56,938 nucleotides of DNA from assembly GCA_002726335.1 (NCBI GenBank), contig PBSR01000265.1, positions 1 to 56,938 of the forward strand, given 5' to 3'. Shown here in pieces: positions 1-10,814 of this stretch (positions are counted from its first letter, which is position 1; every line of letters begins with the position of its first letter). Position numbers and translations under genes: made by a program. The stretch comes from Gemmatimonadaceae bacterium. GTDB lineage: Bacteria; Latescibacterota; UBA2968; UBA8231. Below the pieces are notes generated by a model, which did not search any database, had not been told where the DNA came from, and was given only the letters and a program-made list of their open reading frames with translations.

Positions 1-38
1 CCGACTATTGCGGCTCAAAAGGGTTCGTAACGGAGAAA

Positions 39-360
39 GGGGAGAGCACGTGGACAGTGCTCTCCCCTTCTCATTCACGCTCCCGCGGCAAGCCCAGTCA
101 ACCGACAGAGAGCTGGACCCCGTATAGAGTTTCGCGAAGCGCAGTTTGCGGAGCGAAACTCTCAAGAACCGGCGCGGCTGTTGGCGCCGGTTCAGACAAA
201 GGGGAGAGCACGTGGCCAGTGCTCTCCCCTTCTCATTCGCGCTACCCGGCAAGCTCCGTCAACACCGACAGATAGCTGGACCCCGTATAGAGTTTCACGG
301 AGCGCTGTTTGCGCCTGCCAAACTCTCAAGAACCGGCGCAGCAGTTAGCGCCGGTTCAAA
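39..360. repeat. Two tandem copies (~162 bp) of a three-hairpin repeat
   Basis: Copy A starts at 39 and copy B at 201. Each carries, in order, an 11-bp hairpin (GGGGAGAGCAC pairing with GTGCTCTCCCC, 39-49/57-67 and 201-211/219-229), a second hairpin starting AGAGTTT (10-bp stem 126-135/153-162 in copy A; reduced to 7 bp, 289-295/320-326, in copy B), and a third 10-bp hairpin (GAACCGGCGC with GCGCCGGTTC, 166-175/184-193 and 330-339/348-357). The last arm of copy B overlaps the TGA stop of the TonB receptor on the minus strand, so it may act as that gene's terminator. Bases 17-42 look like the degenerate end of a further copy upstream. No gene is seen in 1-355. Confidence 0.85.
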
Positions 361-3298
361 AGTCAGCCCCCACCTGCACGTAGGCCATCCGTCCCACTTC
401 CGGCGCCCCGATGAAGGCACGGTACCGTTCATCGAGTGTGTTGTCGATATTGGCCAGCAGGTAGAGCCCATCCCCGACGGGCAGTTCGTAGCGGGCGCTC
501 AGATCAAGCGTGGTGTACGAGTCCACAGCGCCTACGTAGACCCCCGAATCCATCGGGAACTCGCCGTTGTATCTCAGGCGGGCGCCCAGACGCAGATCGT
601 ACTGCGGCAGACTGTACTTCGTGCCAACCTTCACTTTGTGCTTCGGTGCGTTGAGAGCGACGTCACTGACGCCGCCGAGATTCTCGAACAGATCGTCGTT
701 GACGAAGGAATAACTGCCGTTGAAGCTGAGATTCTCCGTGGCGTAGTAACCGAGAGCGAGATCGAGGCCGTACAGCGTCACGTCACCGAAATTCCGGTAG
801 GTGAGGATCACCGCCGTCGGATCGTACGCCTGCACGGGCGACATCGTGCCGTAGGGGATCTGCGCCGCACCGGCAGCAAAGATCGTCGCCAGTTCGTCGG
901 CGGCAGTGCCGTTGTTGTTGGCCGCACTGACGCCGGGAATCGACACCTGATCCAGGGCCGCTAGGACCGGAGCGATCTGCCCGTTGGCGGGATCTGCCAA
1001 TGCCTGACCGAAGGCCGTACCAAGGACCCCGCCCAGCACCGTGGGATCGAGGAACACGTTCGGCGTCTCCACTGCCAGCGGCCCGACGAAGTCCTCTACA
1101 TCCGTTCGGTACAGATCAGCTGAAACGACGAGCTTCTTGCCGACGATTCCCTTATACCCCAGTTCGAGGGTCTGAGTGATCGTCGAGCGTGACCTCGGCA
1201 CATCAAAAGCATCCGCCACCGGGTCGAAGCCCAGGGTCTCGAGGTTCAGCTTGGCAAAAGCGTTGGTCAGGCCCGGGAGCTGTTCCGGCACCAGCGACGG
1301 CAGCGCCGCCGCCACCACCGCCGCCTGGGCCTGCCCGGCTGCCTGGGCGTCCGCGGCGTCCATACCGGCAGCGATCAACTGCTGGGCGATCAGCCCGGGG
1401 GCCAGCGCCTCGAGGGCCGGTCCAAACTGTGCCAGCACGGCATTGCGACCGATCCCCCACTGCACGTTGGTGACAAACGGATCGTCCAGGGCGATGTAGC
1501 CGTCGGCGTCGACGGGAGAACCGGCGCCGCCCGGAACCATGCCGACACTCGACAGGACAGGCTGGAAGGACGTGCGGTACATGGGGCGGCCATCGGCACT
1601 GCGACGGAAGGTGAAACCTTCGTCAAAGCCTTTCCGGTAGGTCCCCTGTGCCCGGACGTCGACATTCGGGCTGAACCCGAGCACGGGAGCAAACGCCTCA
1701 AGGGGCGCAAAGGCTCCCTCCTGGGCGAGGAGATCGAGATAGAGATTGTTCGTCGTCGGCGTCGAGAAGGCGCGGTTGTAGGTGAAGCGGAGGGACTGAC
1801 TGTCGTCCAGCTTGTAGACCAGCGCCGCCCGCGGCGAGTACTCGGGATCATCGAGACGGTTTTGCGTATCGTAGCGCAGGGCGAGAACGAGATCCAGATC
1901 ACGGCGCAGTGCGGTCTCTCCCTGCAGGTAGGCGCCATATTCGTCTATGTCGTCGTCGTCTTCGTTGCCGCCGGTGATCGTGCCCTTGGTGGCCGGGCGC
2001 GTAAACAGGGCGTCGACACCGTAGGTGAAGCTGTGGCGATCACCGAGCCCGGCGGTATGCTGCAGTTGAAACACGTCCATCGTCGATTTGTCGATGATCG
2101 GTTCACCCGAGCGCAGCAGGTAGGTGTCCTGCGCGTCGCTCCAGTTGTGGTAGTATTGGGCGAACCAGTCCTGGTAGAGGAAGCGGGTCTGCACGTAGTT
2201 GGAGGCCCAGTCCTGTCCCTGGCCGGCGCCGAGTCCGGTCAGTTCGATGTGGTCCCCCTGGTTGTAACCGTAGCTGACGATGGCAGTCAGATCCTCAGTC
2301 GGCTGAAAATCGACCCTGGCCTCGAGGCTCCGACGCTGGACGTCGAAATCACGAGCCCCGATCAGCAGATCCTCCTCGGAGGCGCCGGTGGCCAACGCCG
2401 ACTGGCGCAGGGCGGTCTCGATGGGATCCGTGTAGTTCCAATCTTCACCGGTGTAGTACTGTGCCGAGATCTTGTACGCCAGATAGGGGTTCACCACACC
2501 TGCGTGACGGAAGCTCCCCTTGACAAGTCCACGCTCGCCGCCGCCGAAGGTCACCGACGATCCCGCCGACTCAAAAGGGGAACGTGAAATGATGTGCAGG
2601 ACGCCGTTGGCGCTGTTCGGGCCGTACAGGGCAGACCCGGGACCGAGAACGACCTCGATTCGTTCGATATCCTCGTTGGTGACGGGGATGAAGTTGTGCA
2701 CGTTGACCCGCAGGGAAGGGACGTTGGCGATGCGGTTGTCCGTCAGGGTCAGCAGGGCGCCACTGAAGATGTTGTTGAAGCCGCGGGCCACGATGTTGCC
2801 CTGCACGAGCCCGGTCTGGGCGAAGTCGATGCCCGGCTGGTCCCGCACATGCCCGGAGACGGTGAGGACCGAACGCGTGGCGATGTCGTCGGCTTCGACG
2901 ACGGAGATCGATGCGGGTGCATCGAGGGCTCTTTCCTGCGTTCGAGAAGCCGTAACCACGCTCAGCTCCAGATCGAGCAGCACAGGTTCGAGCGTGATGT
3001 CGAGGCTGGCACCGCTGGCCCCGACACTCACACCACCGCGTGAGGTCGTCTGGAAGCCGATGTGGGTGATGCGGACCTTGTAATCGCCGGCAGCAAGCCC
3101 GCGCACGACATACTCGCCGGAGGCCCCCGAGACGGCGCCGGCAGCGCGATCCAGACCTGCTCCGGTCACCGTGATATTGGCTCCGGGGAGCGCCCCTCCG
3201 TCAGAGTCCGTGATATTCCCCGTCAACTCGGCGGCGCTGGCGATTCCTGCTGTCGCCAGCCAGGCCCCGACAAGCGTCCTGCGTGCCATCCGGATCAT
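356..3298 (-). CDS. TonB-dependent outer-membrane receptor with carboxypeptidase-regulatory-like N-domain
   Basis: 980 residues, the usual size for a large TonB-dependent transporter, which imports a ligand across the outer membrane using energy passed from TonB. An N-terminal signal peptide ending near ASA is followed by a CarboxypepD_reg-like domain (about residues 24-110), then a plug domain (about 115-240, with ASRTQERALDAPASI and VLGPGSALYGPNSANGV) and a C-terminal barrel ending in Phe, as barrels recognised by BAM usually do. The start at 3298 has AGGGAG seven bases upstream; Met4 is an alternative. Residues about 610-700 form an Ala/Gln/Leu-rich stretch unlike the rest of the barrel, probably an extracellular loop insertion. 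The ligand cannot be told. The gene stands alone, transcribed away from ppdK. Confidence 0.92.
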   Translation of the reverse strand: MIRMARRTLVGAWLATAGIASAAELTGNITDSDGGALPGANITVTGAGLDRAAGAVSGASGEYVVRGLAAGDYKVRITHIGFQTTSRGGVSVGASGASLDITLEPVLLDLELSVVTASRTQERALDAPASISVVEADDIATRSVLTVSGHVRDQPGIDFAQTGLVQGNIVARGFNNIFSGALLTLTDNRIANVPSLRVNVHNFIPVTNEDIERIEVVLGPGSALYGPNSANGVLHIISRSPFESAGSSVTFGGGERGLVKGSFRHAGVVNPYLAYKISAQYYTGEDWNYTDPIETALRQSALATGASEEDLLIGARDFDVQRRSLEARVDFQPTEDLTAIVSYGYNQGDHIELTGLGAGQGQDWASNYVQTRFLYQDWFAQYYHNWSDAQDTYLLRSGEPIIDKSTMDVFQLQHTAGLGDRHSFTYGVDALFTRPATKGTITGGNEDDDDIDEYGAYLQGETALRRDLDLVLALRYDTQNRLDDPEYSPRAALVYKLDDSQSLRFTYNRAFSTPTTNNLYLDLLAQEGAFAPLEAFAPVLGFSPNVDVRAQGTYRKGFDEGFTFRRSADGRPMYRTSFQPVLSSVGMVPGGAGSPVDADGYIALDDPFVTNVQWGIGRNAVLAQFGPALEALAPGLIAQQLIAAGMDAADAQAAGQAQAAVVAAALPSLVPEQLPGLTNAFAKLNLETLGFDPVADAFDVPRSRSTITQTLELGYKGIVGKKLVVSADLYRTDVEDFVGPLAVETPNVFLDPTVLGGVLGTAFGQALADPANGQIAPVLAALDQVSIPGVSAANNNGTAADELATIFAAGAAQIPYGTMSPVQAYDPTAVILTYRNFGDVTLYGLDLALGYYATENLSFNGSYSFVNDDLFENLGGVSDVALNAPKHKVKVGTKYSLPQYDLRLGARLRYNGEFPMDSGVYVGAVDSYTTLDLSARYELPVGDGLYLLANIDNTLDERYRAFIGAPEVGRMAYVQVGADF

Positions 3299-3461
3299 CG
3301 TCGTTCTCCCTGTTCCACGGTTGAAGTTTCCTTCGGTAGGTCGCTAGTGCTCTTTAGCCACGCCCAATATAATATAAAGACCCCGAGGTGGGCTGCGTCG
3401 AATCCACTGCGCGAGGCAGTCGGGCAGAAGGCGTCACGACGCGAGAACACGGACCGCCGTC

Positions 3462-3490
3462 TTGCCGCCCCTTTTGGTTGTCGGTATATT
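3462..3490 (+). promoter_or_regulatory. Candidate sigma-70-type promoter of ppdK
   Basis: TTGCCG (3462-3467), a 17-base spacer and TATATT (3485-3490) fit a housekeeping promoter. Transcription would start near 3497 and leave a leader of about 125 nucleotides before the ppdK ATG. Confidence 0.5.
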
Positions 3491-3512
3491 TGTGTCTCGA
3501 TCAGGGCCTGCC

Positions 3513-3538
3513 GCGCCTTGCGCTGGCGCTCCTTTTTT
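3513..3538 (+). terminator. Terminator-like hairpin in the ppdK leader (possible attenuator)
   Basis: GCGCC (3513-3517) pairs with GGCGC (3525-3529) around a 7-base loop, and TTTTTT follows at 3533-3538. This lies downstream of the proposed ppdK promoter, so it could attenuate transcription. A second hairpin, GGTCCG (3576-3581) with CGGACC (3595-3600), sits just before the start codon. The five-pair stem is short for a terminator, so this is tentative. Confidence 0.35.
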
Positions 3539-3623
3539 CTGATCTCGTCGTCCCTCCAGACATTCTGCCACCTTCGGTCCGGGAGCCTCGCCTTCGGACC
3601 CCAACCTTGTGTTGAATCGACGA

Positions 3624-6275
<2,652 letters not shown>

Positions 6276-6287
6276 AGGCACCGCTTC

Positions 6288-7121
6288 ATGACCCCCACGA
6301 CCGAGGCGGCTCCTGCCGCCGCGAAAAAGGACGCCGGAAAGAAACCGTCCAGCCGCCGGCCGGCGATCATCGCCGTGGCCAACCAGAAGGGCGGTGTAGG
6401 TAAGACAACGACGGCGGTGAATCTGGCGGCGTGTCTCGCCGTGGCCGAGAAGCGCACGCTGCTGGTCGACATGGATCCGCAGGCCAACGCTACCAGCGGC
6501 TGCGGTATCGAGGCCGTGGAGGTGGCCGAGGGAAACATCTATCACGCCCTGCTGGGCCATCTTCCGATCCACGACGTCGTTCACCTGACCAAGATTCCCC
6601 ATCTGTCCCTCGTACCGTCGCACATCAACCTGACGGGTGCCGAGGTGGAGATGGTGAACATGATCGCCAGGGAGCAGAAGCTGCAGAACATCCTGGCAGA
6701 GGTCGGTGAGGAGTATGAATATGTCATCCTCGACTGTCCGCCATCGCTGGGGCTGTTGACGCTGAATGCGCTGACGGCGGCCGATTCCGTCCTGATCCCG
6801 ATCCAGTGTGAGTACTACGCCCTGGAAGGGCTGGGCAAGCTGCTCAACACAATCCGCCTCATCCAGCGACATCTGAACAAGAACCTGCAGATCGCCGGCG
6901 TCCTGCTCACCATGTACGATGGCCGTCTCAACCTGTCGCGGCAGGTCGCCGACGAGGTGCGATCCTACTTCGGCAACAAGGTGTACAAGACCGCGATCAG
7001 CCGGAATGTGCGCCTTGCCGAGGCGCCCGGACACGGCCAGCCCATCGTGCTCTACGACATCGTCTCCCCTGGGGCGCAGAACTACATGAGTCTTGCCGGC
7101 GAGATCATCAAACATGGATAG
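6288..7121 (+). CDS. parA: Chromosome partitioning ATPase ParA/Soj
   Basis: 277 residues. ParA ATPases bind DNA and move ParB-parS complexes during chromosome segregation. A charged, Ala/Lys-rich leader of about 25 residues precedes the deviant Walker A motif KGGVGKTT (residues 34-41); VDMDPQANAT and DCPPSLGLLTLNA follow, as in the family. It lies 12 bases after ppdK and 5 bases before parB, forming the usual parAB pair. An AAAGG element precedes the ATG by about 10 bases. Confidence 0.97.
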   Translation: MTPTTEAAPAAAKKDAGKKPSSRRPAIIAVANQKGGVGKTTTAVNLAACLAVAEKRTLLVDMDPQANATSGCGIEAVEVAEGNIYHALLGHLPIHDVVHLTKIPHLSLVPSHINLTGAEVEMVNMIAREQKLQNILAEVGEEYEYVILDCPPSLGLLTLNALTAADSVLIPIQCEYYALEGLGKLLNTIRLIQRHLNKNLQIAGVLLTMYDGRLNLSRQVADEVRSYFGNKVYKTAISRNVRLAEAPGHGQPIVLYDIVSPGAQNYMSLAGEIIKHG

Positions 7122-7126
7122 CCCCC

Positions 7127-8017
7127 GTGGCTAAGCGTGGCCGCGAGGTCCTCGGCAAGGGAATTCACGCCCTCATCGCCGAATACCCACAGGGCGTGGC
7201 GGACTCGGGCACCCAGCTGCTCGAGATCCCGGTGGCTGACATCGAGCCCAACCCCTACCAGCCGCGCCGTGAATTCGACGAAGAGTCGCTGGCCGATCTC
7301 GAGGTTTCGATCCGCGAAAAGGGCATCCTGCAGCCGGTCGTCCTCAACCGCACGGCGCCGAATACCTACCACCTGATCGCCGGCGAGCGGCGCTGGCGAG
7401 CGGCGCAACGTGCGGGTCTGGAGGCTGTGCCTGCCGTCGTCCGCGAGATCGACTCGCCTCAGGAGCTGATGGAACTGGCGTTGGTCGAAAACATCCAGCG
7501 TGAAGACCTCAATGCCATCGAGGAAGCCGAAGGGTACCAGGAGCTGATGAGCCGCTACCTGCTGACCCAGGAAGAGATCGCCCAGCGCGTCGGCAAAGAG
7601 CGCTCCACCGTGGCCAATTCGATCCGTCTGTTGAAGCTGCCCAGGGAACTGCAGATCAGTCTGCGCGCGGGCGAGTTGCAGATGGGGCATGCCCGGGCAC
7701 TTGTCAGCCTCAAGGAAAAGGACGCCCTGGCGCTGGGACGGCGCTGCATAGCGGAAGGTCTGACAGTACGCGACCTGGAGCAGGCCGTCCGCGCCCGGAG
7801 CAAGGGAGAGGGTCAGAAGCGCGGCAAGACGGGTGGTGGACGTTCTGGCGGCAGCGGCGCCGGCAGAGATCCGGCCCTCATCGATATCGAAGACAAACTA
7901 CGTCACCGCTACGCCACAGCCGTTGCCATCCATCACGGAGGCAAGAAGGGACGTATCGAGATCGAGTACTACGACGATGACGATCTGGAGCGTATCCTCG
8001 AACTGTTGCTGGATTGA
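7127..8017 (+). CDS. parB: Chromosome partitioning protein ParB/Spo0J
   Basis: 296 residues from a GTG start; no in-frame ATG precedes the conserved region. ParB is the CTP-dependent clamp that loads at parS sites. Visible are the N-terminal ParA-interacting segment (GREVLGKGIHALI), the ParB/Srx CTP-binding domain with GERRWRAAQ and ENIQREDLN, a helix-turn-helix (TQEEIAQRVGKERSTVANSIR), a Gly/Arg/Ser-rich linker at about 225-250 and a C-terminal dimerisation domain. No parS-like palindrome was recognised nearby, but I could not search exhaustively. Confidence 0.97.
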   Translation: MAKRGREVLGKGIHALIAEYPQGVADSGTQLLEIPVADIEPNPYQPRREFDEESLADLEVSIREKGILQPVVLNRTAPNTYHLIAGERRWRAAQRAGLEAVPAVVREIDSPQELMELALVENIQREDLNAIEEAEGYQELMSRYLLTQEEIAQRVGKERSTVANSIRLLKLPRELQISLRAGELQMGHARALVSLKEKDALALGRRCIAEGLTVRDLEQAVRARSKGEGQKRGKTGGGRSGGSGAGRDPALIDIEDKLRHRYATAVAIHHGGKKGRIEIEYYDDDDLERILELLLD

Positions 8018-8062
8018 TCATCCTGCCGGATCCGATCATTCGATTCGCGCGTCTGTAGTCCT

Positions 8063-9472
8063 GTGTCCGCCACCCGCCACATACGTTGCCCACGAGACGC
8101 CGCCCGCAGTCTGGGGCTGGCTGTCACCGGCCTCGCCGCTGTACTGTGGACCTCCTGCTCCCTGGTGAACCAGGAGCTACCGAACCAGCCCCCTGTCGTT
8201 CAGGTTCGTGACGTCGATACCCTCGTCGTCGCCCGGGGCGGTCATGTGTCGTTCACCGTCTCTGCCTCCGACGAGGACGACGACCCGCTACGCTACGAGT
8301 GGACTGCCCTCGGCGCCGGCCGCTTCTCCGACTCACTGGCCAGCAGGACGCGCTGGATCGCGCCGACGCAGATCGTCGGAAGCTCCGAGTTCTTCCTGGT
8401 TTCGGTGACGATCATCGACAGTCGGCCCGAAACCGAAGACCCGGTGGAAAGTTTCCTCATCGAGGTCGTACAGCGAGTTCCGGTACTGATCGCACCGCGC
8501 GACACGGTGATCTCCTTCCGCGATCCGGAAGTGGTGCTGGTGGCCAGAGCCAGCGATGAAGACAATGACGCGTTGTCCTTCGCCTGGGAGGTGTTGGAGG
8601 AGGACGGCTTGGCTGCCAACCAGGTCCGCCCCCGGACACAGAACGCCGACAGTATGTCGACGTTGCGGCTGCTGGCGCTGGTGCCGGGAGACGTGGTCCT
8701 TGAGGTATCAGCCGGGGACGGCGCCGACACAGTCAAGGCCGAGTTCACCGTGTCAGTCCTGGCACCGGATCTGCCGGAAGGAGGCACGGTGACACTGTCC
8801 CTGCCATCCGTCGACGGGGGCACACGCAACTACGAGATCGATGTCTACGAGTACCCCAACCAGAGAGGTGTGGCGCCTCTGCTCGTGGAGAGCTGGTTCG
8901 AGGCCGAGGCCCTGTGTCGGGAAAGAGACATGCGGCTGTGTGCGCAGGATGAGTGGGTAAACGCCTGCCGGGGGCCGGAGAGTCTGCCTTTCTCATCCGT
9001 CGATGATCGCGACGACCTGCCGGAGCAATTCGGCTTGCGGTACTGCAATGAGATCGGATCGGATCTGTCTGGTGGAGATCTGGTCGATCCTGAGACGGTG
9101 GCCCCCAGCGGCAGCTTCCCCAACTGTACGTCAGGGAGCGGTGTCTACGACCAGACCGGAAATGCCCGTGAATGGATGCAGGAATGGATCGGTCCAGCAG
9201 CTGGTGCCACAACAACAGAGGGTGTGGGGCGCGCAGGAGGGCAGTCGGCTAGCGGCACTGCCTTTGTCAGGGCGTCGTGCGCGTTCAACCTTACGTTCGG
9301 AGCGATCCAACTCGAGGGCGATCTACCGCGACCCGTCCCCCGGGCCTTCATCGACAGTATGCTGTGGGCGCCGGCCGATCCGGCCTTCGCCGACTCGGCG
9401 CGCACATCTGCTGTATACCAGAACTACTTCTCAGAACCGGGCGAACGGAGCGGCTTCCGCTGCTGCCGCTGA
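8063..9472 (+). CDS. Lipoprotein with two PKD/Ig-like domains and a formylglycine-generating-enzyme-like (SUMF1) domain
   Basis: 469 residues from GTG 8063. The first 35 residues form a hydrophobic signal ending WTSC, a slightly unusual lipobox, so membrane anchoring of Cys is likely. Residues about 40-240 contain two PKD/cadherin-like beta domains, recognisable by repeated SASDEDDDPLRYEW and RASDEDNDALSFAW. The C-terminal part (about 255-469) matches the SUMF1/FGE-sulfatase family: WVNACRG, YDQTGNAREWMQEW and the terminal GFRCCR. Most bacterial SUMF1-domain lipoproteins are not proven to make formylglycine, and the catalytic Cys pair is not clearly present, so a binding or structural role is as likely. 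It follows parB by 45 bases and its 3' end overlaps the convergent gene by 42 bases. Confidence 0.85.
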   Translation: MSATRHIRCPRDAARSLGLAVTGLAAVLWTSCSLVNQELPNQPPVVQVRDVDTLVVARGGHVSFTVSASDEDDDPLRYEWTALGAGRFSDSLASRTRWIAPTQIVGSSEFFLVSVTIIDSRPETEDPVESFLIEVVQRVPVLIAPRDTVISFRDPEVVLVARASDEDNDALSFAWEVLEEDGLAANQVRPRTQNADSMSTLRLLALVPGDVVLEVSAGDGADTVKAEFTVSVLAPDLPEGGTVTLSLPSVDGGTRNYEIDVYEYPNQRGVAPLLVESWFEAEALCRERDMRLCAQDEWVNACRGPESLPFSSVDDRDDLPEQFGLRYCNEIGSDLSGGDLVDPETVAPSGSFPNCTSGSGVYDQTGNAREWMQEWIGPAAGATTTEGVGRAGGQSASGTAFVRASCAFNLTFGAIQLEGDLPRPVPRAFIDSMLWAPADPAFADSARTSAVYQNYFSEPGERSGFRCCR

Positions 9473-9826
9473 CAGCTCCCCCGTCTCCGGCTCCCAGACT
9501 GGCGGCATCTCCGGCTCGAAACGCTCCTCGACAGCAGGTGCTCTCCGAGGACGGGGGCGCCGACGCTGGGTACGCTGCAGTTCCTCAGCCATCAGATCTC
9601 GGCGAGTCGTTGACCATCTACGCTGTTCAAAGACCTGCAGCACGGCGCCCTCGATCACCTCACGCTCCTGCTCGAGACCGTCGAGCCGGGCATACATCAG
9701 GTCGATCTCGCGATCACGGCGTTTGAGGCCGTCCATCAGCGTACGGATCTGGAAGCTGGTGACGTATTTCGCCGTGATGGGCACAGCCAGAAACAGTGCG
9801 GCGAGAAGAACGTGCTCGGCACTCAT
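9431..9826 (-). CDS. Small membrane-anchored coiled-coil protein, function unknown
   Basis: 131 residues from ATG 9826; a TTG at 9889 would add 21 residues. An N-terminal hydrophobic segment (about residues 6-22) is followed by a charged helical region with coiled-coil character (RRDREIDLMYARLDGLEQERE), then an Arg/Pro-rich tail. No family was recognised. The start at 9826 leaves the membrane segment near the N-terminus, with AAAGG about 12 bases upstream. The gene is convergent with the preceding lipoprotein and overlaps it by 42 bases, which is unusual and lowers confidence slightly. Confidence 0.6.
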   Translation of the reverse strand: MSAEHVLLAALFLAVPITAKYVTSFQIRTLMDGLKRRDREIDLMYARLDGLEQEREVIEGAVLQVFEQRRWSTTRRDLMAEELQRTQRRRPRPRRAPAVEERFEPEMPPVWEPETGELSAAAAEAAPFARF

Positions 9827-9925
9827 ACGGTATCCGGACCTTTCGGTGACTTCTGCGGGTCTGTCTTTGTCTGAAGGTCTTTCAGGCAAGGGCTGTGCCG
9901 GGTCACGGGCATAGACCTAACCCAC

Positions 9926-9938
9926 TGTAGTCACTACA
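9926..9938. promoter_or_regulatory. Perfect 13-bp palindrome, possible operator
   Basis: TGTAGTCACTACA (centre C at 9932) sits in the 145-200 base gap between the divergent small membrane protein and larB. Its position fits a regulator binding site for one or both genes. No regulator is known for it, and a 13-bp palindrome can arise by chance. Confidence 0.25.
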
Positions 9939-10034
9939 CTTTCCTACAGCAGACCGGGCGCTCTATCAGCCGTCGGTGGAAAGGTCTGCCGCCGGGTACC
10001 GCCAACGCCGTCCACTTTTTCCGGAGCAGCTGCC

Positions 10035-10811
10035 TTGGATGCCGCCTCTCTCAAAGCCCTGCTCGAACAGGTCGCCACGGGGTCGGCGACGGCCGACGAG
10101 GCCTTTGGTCGCCTTGCTGACCTGCCCTTCGCCGACCTCGGCTTCGCCCACGTCGACCATCACCGCAGTCTGCGGCAGGGCTATCCTGAGACGATCTTCA
10201 GCCAGGGAAAGACGCCGGCGCAGACCGTGGCGATCGCCGAGCGTCTCGTCGAGGCCGGGGCGCTGGTGCTGGCCACCAGGGCGGACGAGGCGACAGCGGC
10301 GGCCCTGACCGCCCGCTTCCCGGAGGCAGAGCACGACGATGTGGCCAGGACGGTTGTCGTACATCCCCCCGGAGCCCCGCCACAGCAGGAGAAGGGACTC
10401 GTCCTCGTGCTGTCCGCCGGCACGTCGGATCTGCCGATCGCTCAGGAAGCCATCGTCACGGCCCGCACCATGGGGGCGCGGGCGGAGGGGATCTTCGATG
10501 TCGGCGTCGCCGGCATCCACCGACTGCTCGCTTACCGCGAACGTCTTCAGGAAGCCCGTGTTGTTATTGTCGCCGCGGGCATGGAGGGGGCGCTGGCCAG
10601 CGTTGTCGGCGGGCTCGTGGAGGCTCCCGTCATCGCCGTGCCGACCTCGGTGGGCTACGGCGCGAGCTTTGGCGGGGTGTCGGCGCTGCTGACGATGCTC
10701 AACAGCTGCGCTTCCGGCGTCGTCGTCGTCAACATCGACAATGGCTACGGCGCCGGGTATGCCGCCGCCGTGATCAATAATCGGAGCGTCGACGCCGTCG
10801 ACGAGACCTGA
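10035..10811 (+). CDS. larB: Nickel-pincer cofactor biosynthesis protein LarB (pyridinium-3,5-biscarboxylic acid mononucleotide synthase)
   Basis: 258 residues from TTG 10035, supported by GGAG nine bases upstream. LarB carboxylates and hydrolyses nicotinic acid adenine dinucleotide to start the cofactor used by lactate racemase and related enzymes. The N-terminal part (VDHHRSLRQGYPETIFSQGKT) and the PurE-like C-terminal domain (LSAGTSDLPIAQEA, VAAGMEGALASVVGGL, VPTSVGYGASFGGVSAL) are typical of the family. The usual partners larC and larE are not in this window; mobA follows after three bases, so the two are probably co-transcribed. Confidence 0.93.
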   Translation: MDAASLKALLEQVATGSATADEAFGRLADLPFADLGFAHVDHHRSLRQGYPETIFSQGKTPAQTVAIAERLVEAGALVLATRADEATAAALTARFPEAEHDDVARTVVVHPPGAPPQQEKGLVLVLSAGTSDLPIAQEAIVTARTMGARAEGIFDVGVAGIHRLLAYRERLQEARVVIVAAGMEGALASVVGGLVEAPVIAVPTSVGYGASFGGVSALLTMLNSCASGVVVVNIDNGYGAGYAAAVINNRSVDAVDET

Positions 10812-10814
10812 GTC

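Larger units (their letters stand above)
3299..3623. other. Intergenic region between divergent TonB receptor and ppdK
   Basis: No gene is supported here. An AT-rich patch at 3366-3377 lies upstream of the minus-strand receptor and could hold its promoter. A plus-strand promoter at 3462-3490 and a leader with two hairpins precede ppdK. Open frames in this stretch carry no recognisable protein and overlap these signals. Confidence 0.6.

Noticed and set aside
1862..2587. Long plus-strand open frame inside the TonB receptor
   Set aside because: It reads against a clear coding sequence, has no recognisable domain and arises from GC-rich codon bias; many similar frames opposite ppdK, ftsH and PorU were dismissed for the same reason.
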